NCBI GenBank assembly: GCA_017561615.1
Contig: JAFZBT010000045.1
Location: forward strand, 1 to 18,877
Length of the DNA: 18,877 bases
Source: Erysipelotrichaceae bacterium
Lineage (GTDB): Bacteria; Bacillota_I; Bacilli_A; Erysipelotrichales; Erysipelotrichaceae
Reading direction: 5' to 3'
This document shows, in pieces, positions 14,722 to 18,877 of the stretch. Position 1 is the stretch's first letter; each line of letters opens with the position of its first letter. Both the position numbers and the translations under genes were made by a program. The notes under the pieces were generated by a model. That model did no database searches. It was given only the letters and a program-made list of their open reading frames with translations, and was not told the DNA's origin.

Positions 14722-15405
14722 ATGAACATACCGCAGCACATAGCCATAATCATGGACGGCAACGGACGCTGGGCCAAACAGCACGGCAAGCCGCGTAATT
14801 ATGGACATCTGGCAGGAACGGAAAATGTCAGAAACATAGCGATAAAAGCAGATGAGTTGGGAGTAAAAGTCCTGACTCTTTATGCGTTTTCGACGGAAAA
14901 CTGGAAACGGCCTGATGAAGAGGTAGGTTATCTGATGTCTTTGCCGGCCGTCTTCTTCAAAAAGTTCATGGCTGAACTGATGGAGAAGGGCGTGCGCATC
15001 GAGACCATCGGCGATCTTGACCGCGTTCCCGAAGCGACCAGAAAGGTCATTGAAAACGCCAAGACGCAGACCGCCGGAAACAACGGTCTGAAACTGGTGT
15101 TTGCGATGAACTACGGCGGCCGGGCCGACATCGTCCGGGCGGCCAATCTGGCAATAGAACAGGGTAAGAGCAGTCTGAGCGAAGAGGACATTGAGAATAA
15201 CCTCTATACCGCCGGATATCCGGAGATCGATCTGATGATCCGCACTTCGCTTGATTACCGCCTTTCCAACTTCCTGTTATGGCAGCTTTCCTATGCCGAA
15301 CTGTATTTTACGGATGTTTACTGGCCTGATTTCGACGCAAAGCAGCTGGAAAAGGCCATAGAATGGTTCAATAACCGCGAAAGAAGATTTGGAGGACTGG
15401 TATGA
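14722..15405 (+). CDS. uppS: Undecaprenyl diphosphate synthase (isoprenyl transferase)
   Basis: UppS condenses isopentenyl diphosphate units in cis onto farnesyl diphosphate to make the C55 lipid carrier for cell-wall precursors. MDGNGRWA (about 11-18) with the catalytic Asp, GHLAG (about 29-33), YAFSTENWKRP (about 55-65) and the C-terminal DLMIRTS...RLSNFLLWQ...YAELYF are present. The usual S-G-E before the conserved Arg reads S-L-D here, a conservative change of the acidic residue and loss of the Gly. At 227 residues it lacks the N-terminal extension of B. subtilis UppS. No strong ribosome binding site precedes the ATG 5 bases after frr, which suggests translational coupling. It overlaps cdsA by 4 bases. 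The dxr product feeds this pathway. Confidence 0.95.
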   Translation: MNIPQHIAIIMDGNGRWAKQHGKPRNYGHLAGTENVRNIAIKADELGVKVLTLYAFSTENWKRPDEEVGYLMSLPAVFFKKFMAELMEKGVRIETIGDLDRVPEATRKVIENAKTQTAGNNGLKLVFAMNYGGRADIVRAANLAIEQGKSSLSEEDIENNLYTAGYPEIDLMIRTSLDYRLSNFLLWQLSYAELYFTDVYWPDFDAKQLEKAIEWFNNRERRFGGLV

Positions 15406-16175
15406 AGACAAGAATCATCACCGCTTTCGCACTGATACTGGTACTGGTACCGATCATGTACTTCTGTGGAATTGCCTTTACGGCGCTTTCCACGGTATTC
15501 GGCTTTCTGGCCGGCTATGAGATCGTAAGACTGTTCAACGACAAATGCCCGAAATGGGTAAGAACACTGATTCCCGTCATCTTTGCGGTTTCGGCTCTGT
15601 CCATGAACTATCTGGGAAATTACATGCTGCAGGAGATCTGCGTCTTCCTGATCTTCCTGCTGACGGTGCTGATCTGGAACGAAAACGTCCACTTCGACGA
15701 GATCGGCATCGTATTCATGGTCTACGTATTCATGGTTGTTGTCATCGCTACGGTGGTAAGACTCCATGAAGTCGATCCGCTGCTCATATTCATGGTCCTG
15801 TTTGCGACCTATTTCACCGATACCTTCGCCCTTTTCGGCGGCATGGCCTTCGGCAGACACAAGCTCAATGAGAGGATTTCCCCCAACAAGACCATCGAAG
15901 GATCAGTATGCGGATACATCATGGGAGCTGCCGTTTCCCTGGTCTTCGGGCTCATATTCATTAAGGAAGTAAGCAAACCGTTCATCATTGCCAGCTGCCT
16001 GATCATGCCCCTTACCGGACAGATGGGAGACCTGGCATTCTCAGCCATCAAGAGATACTTCAAGGTGAAGGATTTCGGAACCATTTTCCCCGGACATGGA
16101 GGTGTACTTGACCGGATCGATTCGGCGCTGTTCAACATAACCGTCGCCTTCGTTCTGGCTTCAGTCTTATTATGA
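15402..16175 (+). CDS. cdsA: Phosphatidate cytidylyltransferase (CDP-diglyceride synthase)
   Basis: CdsA is a polytopic membrane enzyme that makes CDP-diacylglycerol from phosphatidate and CTP, the precursor used by PgsA. The C-terminal family signature is complete: SAIKRYFKVKDFG then PGHGGVLDRIDS (about 209-239), with Lys, Asp and the HGGxxDRxD metal-binding core. Most of the rest is hydrophobic, consistent with seven or eight membrane segments. The 257-residue length is normal. The ATG at 15402 overlaps the uppS stop as ATGA and is preceded by GGAGG at 15391-15395. The stop overlaps dxr in the same way. Confidence 0.96.
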   Translation: MKTRIITAFALILVLVPIMYFCGIAFTALSTVFGFLAGYEIVRLFNDKCPKWVRTLIPVIFAVSALSMNYLGNYMLQEICVFLIFLLTVLIWNENVHFDEIGIVFMVYVFMVVVIATVVRLHEVDPLLIFMVLFATYFTDTFALFGGMAFGRHKLNERISPNKTIEGSVCGYIMGAAVSLVFGLIFIKEVSKPFIIASCLIMPLTGQMGDLAFSAIKRYFKVKDFGTIFPGHGGVLDRIDSALFNITVAFVLASVLL

Positions 16176-17335
16176 AGAAACGCATAACCGTATTGGGAGC
16201 TTCCGGCTGCATCGGCCGTCAGACGCTTGACGTCATCAGCCAGCATCCGGATCTCTATGAACTCTCAGGAATCAGCATCGGCAGAAATGCCGCCTTTCTT
16301 GATGATTTTTTAAGCAGAAATCATGTCGGTCATGTCTGCGTGATCGATGAAGATTATAAAAACCGTCTGCAGCAGCAGTATCCGGACATCCGCTTCTACA
16401 GCGGCAATCAGGGCCTGCAGGAAATTTCCGCTCTGGATGATGCAGACGTACTGTTCAATGCCATTCAGGGCTTTGACGGCTTAATGCCGACTCTGGCGGC
16501 CATCCGCAAGGGCATTGACGTAGCGGTAGCCAACAAGGAGTCGCTTATCGCGGCCGGCGATCTGGTCGTCAGAGAAGCAAGAGAGCACAATGTCAATCTG
16601 ATTCCCATTGATTCTGAGCATTCGGCGATCTTCCAGTGCATGAACGGCTATGATTACGATGATGTCCGCCGGCTGATCATCACCGCTTCCGGCGGCGCCT
16701 TCCGCGATCTGAGCAGAGCAGAACTGACCAATGTGACGGCCGCTGATGCTCTGAAGCATCCCAAGTGGTCGATGGGCAACAAGATAACCGTCGATTCGGC
16801 GACGATGATGAACAAGGGCTTTGAAGTGATTGAGGCCCACGTGCTGTTCGGCATCCCCTATGAGAAGATCGACACCGTGATCCATCCGGAAAGCATCATT
16901 CATTCGCTTGTTGAATTCAACGATCATTCGCAGCTGGCGGAACTGGCCGTGGCCGACATGCGCGTGGCCATTCAGTACGCCCTTACCTATCCCCGCAAGA
17001 TCGCCAATGCGACCGAAAGCCTGGATCTGACCAGGATCGGTTCACTGAATTTCAAGCCGATGGACACCGAACGCTTCCCGTTAGTGACCCTGGCCTACAA
17101 GGCCGGAAAGATGGGCGGCAACATGCCGGCGATCCTCAACGGCGCCAATGAAGTTGCCGTTGACAGCTTTCTGGAAGACAGGTGCAGCTTTCTGGACATT
17201 GAGCGCATCAACTTTGAAGTCTGCGCCCGAGGCGAAGAGATCTATAAGGAAGAATGCGATCTGCAGGACATCATATATGCCAACAGCTGGGCCAGCCAAC
17301 AGGCTCAGAAAATGATAGACGAACTGGGAAGGTGA
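16172..17335 (+). CDS. dxr: 1-deoxy-D-xylulose-5-phosphate reductoisomerase
   Basis: Dxr converts DXP to MEP with NADPH, the committed step of the non-mevalonate isoprenoid pathway. The N-terminal nucleotide-binding motif is GASGCIG (8-14), where most homologues have G-S-T-G-S-I-G. VANKESL (about 122-128) and PIDSEHSA (about 148-155) hold the metal-binding Asp and Glu. SGGAFRD, HPKWSMGNKITVDSATMMNKG (about 193-213) and LNGANEVAV complete the active site and C-terminal domain. The 387 residues are the usual length. The ATG overlaps the cdsA stop as ATGA with no strong ribosome binding site, implying coupling. Its presence shows the organism makes isoprenoids by the MEP route. Confidence 0.97.
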   Translation: MKKRITVLGASGCIGRQTLDVISQHPDLYELSGISIGRNAAFLDDFLSRNHVGHVCVIDEDYKNRLQQQYPDIRFYSGNQGLQEISALDDADVLFNAIQGFDGLMPTLAAIRKGIDVAVANKESLIAAGDLVVREAREHNVNLIPIDSEHSAIFQCMNGYDYDDVRRLIITASGGAFRDLSRAELTNVTAADALKHPKWSMGNKITVDSATMMNKGFEVIEAHVLFGIPYEKIDTVIHPESIIHSLVEFNDHSQLAELAVADMRVAIQYALTYPRKIANATESLDLTRIGSLNFKPMDTERFPLVTLAYKAGKMGGNMPAILNGANEVAVDSFLEDRCSFLDIERINFEVCARGEEIYKEECDLQDIIYANSWASQQAQKMIDELGR

Positions 17336-17340
17336 CTTAG

Positions 17341-18462
17341 ATGACTTTGGTATACTTTCTGTTAATGCTGGGAGTGCTGATCGCGATCCATGAAGCCGGA
17401 CACATGCTGACAGCGAAATTCTTTGACATCTACGTGCGCGAATTCGCCATCGGCTTCGGTCCGGTGATCTGGAAGAAGCAGGGCAGGGAGACCCTCTACA
17501 GCATCCGGGCGATTCCGCTGGGCGGCTTTACCGGCATGATCGAATCGGAAGAGGACAACGTTGCTCAGAGAGTTTTGGAAGGAAACGCAGAGGCGTCTGA
17601 GAGCGATTCTGAGGCCCTGGGAGAGACAAAACCCGTGATCGAGGAATCCCGTACCTTCTACGGGGCTCATCCGCTCAAGCGCATTGCCGTGCTTCTGGCC
17701 GGCCCGCTGGCCAATCTGCTGCTGGCCGTGGTCGTCTTCATGAACATTTTCCTGATCACCGGCTATGAGATCGATTATCCCAAGGCCATCGTCGGCAGCG
17801 TCATGCCGGCCTCGGCAGCTGAGGAAGTCGGAATTCAACCCGGAGATCAGATCATCTTCATCACCTACAGCAACGGTGAACGCGTAAAGATCGATACGAC
17901 TTATGACATCACTCTGAACAATGAGATGCACAAGGGAGAAATGACCGTACAGCTGATCAGGGGTGAAAGCCTGGTTGAGGTAAAGCTGACTCCCCGATAT
18001 GACCAGGAAAGCCAGCGCTATCTGATGGGCATCATCTTTGCCGGGGAGCCGACCGAAAGAAAGCTCACCGTCGGTCAGTCAATTGCCAGGGGATTTACCT
18101 ATACCTTTGAACAGATCGGCCTGACGGTAAAGTCGGTCGCGTTGCTGCTGACGGGCCAGATCGGCGCCGAAGCGATATCCGGAACCATCGGCATCTACAA
18201 TTACACCCAGGAAGCCGTTCAGTACGGATTCATAACCTATCTGTCATTAGTCGGATCGATATCCGTATCACTGGGCATCATGAACCTGCTGCCGGTGCCG
18301 GTGTTTGACGGCGGCCGCATCGTGATGACTCTGATCGAGATGATCATCGGTCACAGGCTGTCGAAAAAAGTCGAAGAAACGATCCTGACCATCGGTCTGA
18401 TTCTGATCATCGCGATGTTCATCGTGGTGACTTATTTTGACATCAGCAAGCTTTTCAAATAA
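17341..18462 (+). CDS. rseP: RseP/RasP-family site-2 zinc metalloprotease
   Basis: This 373-residue M50 protease cuts transmembrane substrates such as anti-sigma factors and leftover signal peptides (RasP in B. subtilis). The zinc motif HEAGH is at 17-21 inside the first transmembrane segment, and the third ligand is in NLLPVPVFDGGR near 320-330, where most homologues have P-A-L-D-G-G. A PDZ domain lies between membrane segments (about 155-240, with VGIQPGDQII). A 45-residue acidic insert (about 63-107) separates the first half from the second membrane segment; this region is variable in the family. The ATG follows GGAAGGTG and starts 5 bases after dxr. It is the last gene of the operon, before a terminator. 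Confidence 0.96.
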   Translation: MTLVYFLLMLGVLIAIHEAGHMLTAKFFDIYVREFAIGFGPVIWKKQGRETLYSIRAIPLGGFTGMIESEEDNVAQRVLEGNAEASESDSEALGETKPVIEESRTFYGAHPLKRIAVLLAGPLANLLLAVVVFMNIFLITGYEIDYPKAIVGSVMPASAAEEVGIQPGDQIIFITYSNGERVKIDTTYDITLNNEMHKGEMTVQLIRGESLVEVKLTPRYDQESQRYLMGIIFAGEPTERKLTVGQSIARGFTYTFEQIGLTVKSVALLLTGQIGAEAISGTIGIYNYTQEAVQYGFITYLSLVGSISVSLGIMNLLPVPVFDGGRIVMTLIEMIIGHRLSKKVEETILTIGLILIIAMFIVVTYFDISKLFK

Positions 18463-18483
18463 GCTGAAGAGCAGAAGTACTCT

Positions 18484-18519
18484 GACCTGCAGACAGAACT
18501 CAGTCTGCGGGTTTTATTT
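18484..18519 (+). terminator. Terminator of the pyrH-rseP operon
   Basis: ACCTGCAGAC (18485-18494) pairs with GTCTGCGGGT (18503-18512), with one G-U pair, around an 8-base loop. TTTATTT follows. It lies about 20 bases after the rseP stop codon and closes the operon. Confidence 0.85.
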
Positions 18520-18536
18520 CGACTTGATGTAATCGG

Positions 18537-18565
18537 TTGTCGATGCATCAATGCGGTGATATAGT
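18537..18565 (+). promoter_or_regulatory. Promoter of the histidine phosphatase gene
   Basis: TTGTCG (18537-18542) and TATAGT (18560-18565) are separated by 17 bases, and TG at 18557-18558 makes an extended -10. It follows the rseP terminator and precedes the start codon at 18593 with a short leader. Confidence 0.7.
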
Positions 18566-18592
18566 TTTAATGAAAGAAACGGGAGAAAATAC

Positions 18593-18877
18593 TTGAAAAT
18601 CGTTCTTATCCGCCACGGTGAAAGCGAAGCCAACAGAATGTATACAAAAGAGGATCCGATCCTTTGCGGGAGATGGGATTGCCTTCTGACGGAAAAAGGA
18701 GCCGGTCAGGCGATGAAACTGGAAAACGATCCGGTGATCGCAGATGCAGACATCGTCTTTTCCTCGCCCCTGAAACGGGCTTACAGAACGGCAGAACTTA
18801 TCAATGCCGGTAGAATTATCATTGATGACCGTCTGACTGAACGGACGATGGGCGAATTTGACGGAAAACGCGCAAAT
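18593..18877 (+). CDS. Histidine phosphatase (phosphoglycerate mutase-like), partial
   Basis: Only the first 95 codons are in the window; the gene runs off the right end. The catalytic motif RHGES is at residues 7-11, with His8 as the phospho-acceptor. LTEKG, FSSPLKRAYRTAE and LTERTMGEFDG follow in the order expected for the GpmB/CobC/PhoE-like branch, which acts on varied phosphorylated small molecules. The start is an unusual TTG at 18593, supported by GGGAG at 18581-18585 with a 7-base gap and by the normal distance to RHGES; no in-frame ATG gives a full motif. It has its own promoter and is separate from the rseP operon. The substrate cannot be named from this fragment. Confidence 0.88.
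   Translation, partial: MKIVLIRHGESEANRMYTKEDPILCGRWDCLLTEKGAGQAMKLENDPVIADADIVFSSPLKRAYRTAELINAGRIIIDDRLTERTMGEFDGKRAN

Noticed and set aside
1..18877. CRISPR arrays, insertion sequences, phage genes, tRNAs
   Set aside because: No regularly spaced direct repeats, transposase or phage-like frames, or tRNA-like cloverleaf sequences were seen. The window is densely packed with housekeeping genes on one strand.

Overview
The window reads as a stretch of core chromosome from a low-to-mid GC Bacillota (Firmicutes) bacterium. The evidence is GpsB beside a type B RNase P RNA, RNase Y, a beta-CASP RNase J-like protein, YmdB, an FtsK/SpoIIIE translocase, strong AGGAGG-type ribosome binding sites, and gene runs shared with Bacillus subtilis (gpsB-rnpB, pgsA-cinA-recA-rny-ymdB, miaB, rnj-ftsK, pyrH-frr-uppS-cdsA-dxr-rseP). 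TGA is used as a stop (recA, pyrH, uppS, cdsA, dxr), so the code is standard and not that of Mycoplasma. Base composition near half GC, the compressed gene order and the short protein versions would suit the Erysipelotrichia, but that placement is an inference. All genes lie on the + strand. I see no insertion sequence, prophage, CRISPR array, tRNA or rRNA.

Layout. (1) 1-800: a YebC/YeeN-family gene with its own -10 box and terminator. (2) 847-2313: a lipoprotein serpin (protease inhibitor), the one clearly accessory-looking gene. (3) 2388-3152: a sigma-A promoter, gpsB and the RNase P RNA, whose closing helix starts on the gpsB stop codon, then a terminator. (4) 3176-5395: a strong promoter overlapped by a palindrome, then pgsA, a stand-alone CinA C-terminal domain, and recA, ending in a hairpin. 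(5) 5424-8082: a leader with inverted repeats, then rny and ymdB. ymdB runs without a stop codon into a 2[4Fe-4S] ferredoxin that also has its own ribosome binding site; a terminator follows. (6) 8098-13396: miaB, an RNase J homologue that has lost most of its metal ligands, and ftsK, tightly packed or overlapping. (7) 13407-18519: a probable promoter, then pyrH-frr-uppS-cdsA-dxr-rseP and a terminator. (8) 18537-end: a new promoter and a histidine-phosphatase gene cut by the window edge.

Functional themes. The genes mix envelope lipid and isoprenoid synthesis (pgsA, uppS, cdsA, dxr), division and chromosome segregation (gpsB, ftsK), RNA processing and decay (rnpB, rny, the RNase J homologue, ymdB), translation and tRNA modification (frr, miaB, yebC), recombination (recA) and membrane proteolysis (rseP). 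dxr and uppS are steps of the same route to undecaprenyl phosphate. cdsA makes the CDP-diacylglycerol that pgsA uses.

Most of the window is ordinary housekeeping DNA. The items that deserve a second look are the ymdB-ferredoxin continuous frame, the catalytically eroded RNase J, the secreted serpin with an unrecognised N-terminal domain, and the operator-like palindromes at the pgsA and rny leaders. I did not find evidence for a wholly new multi-gene system.
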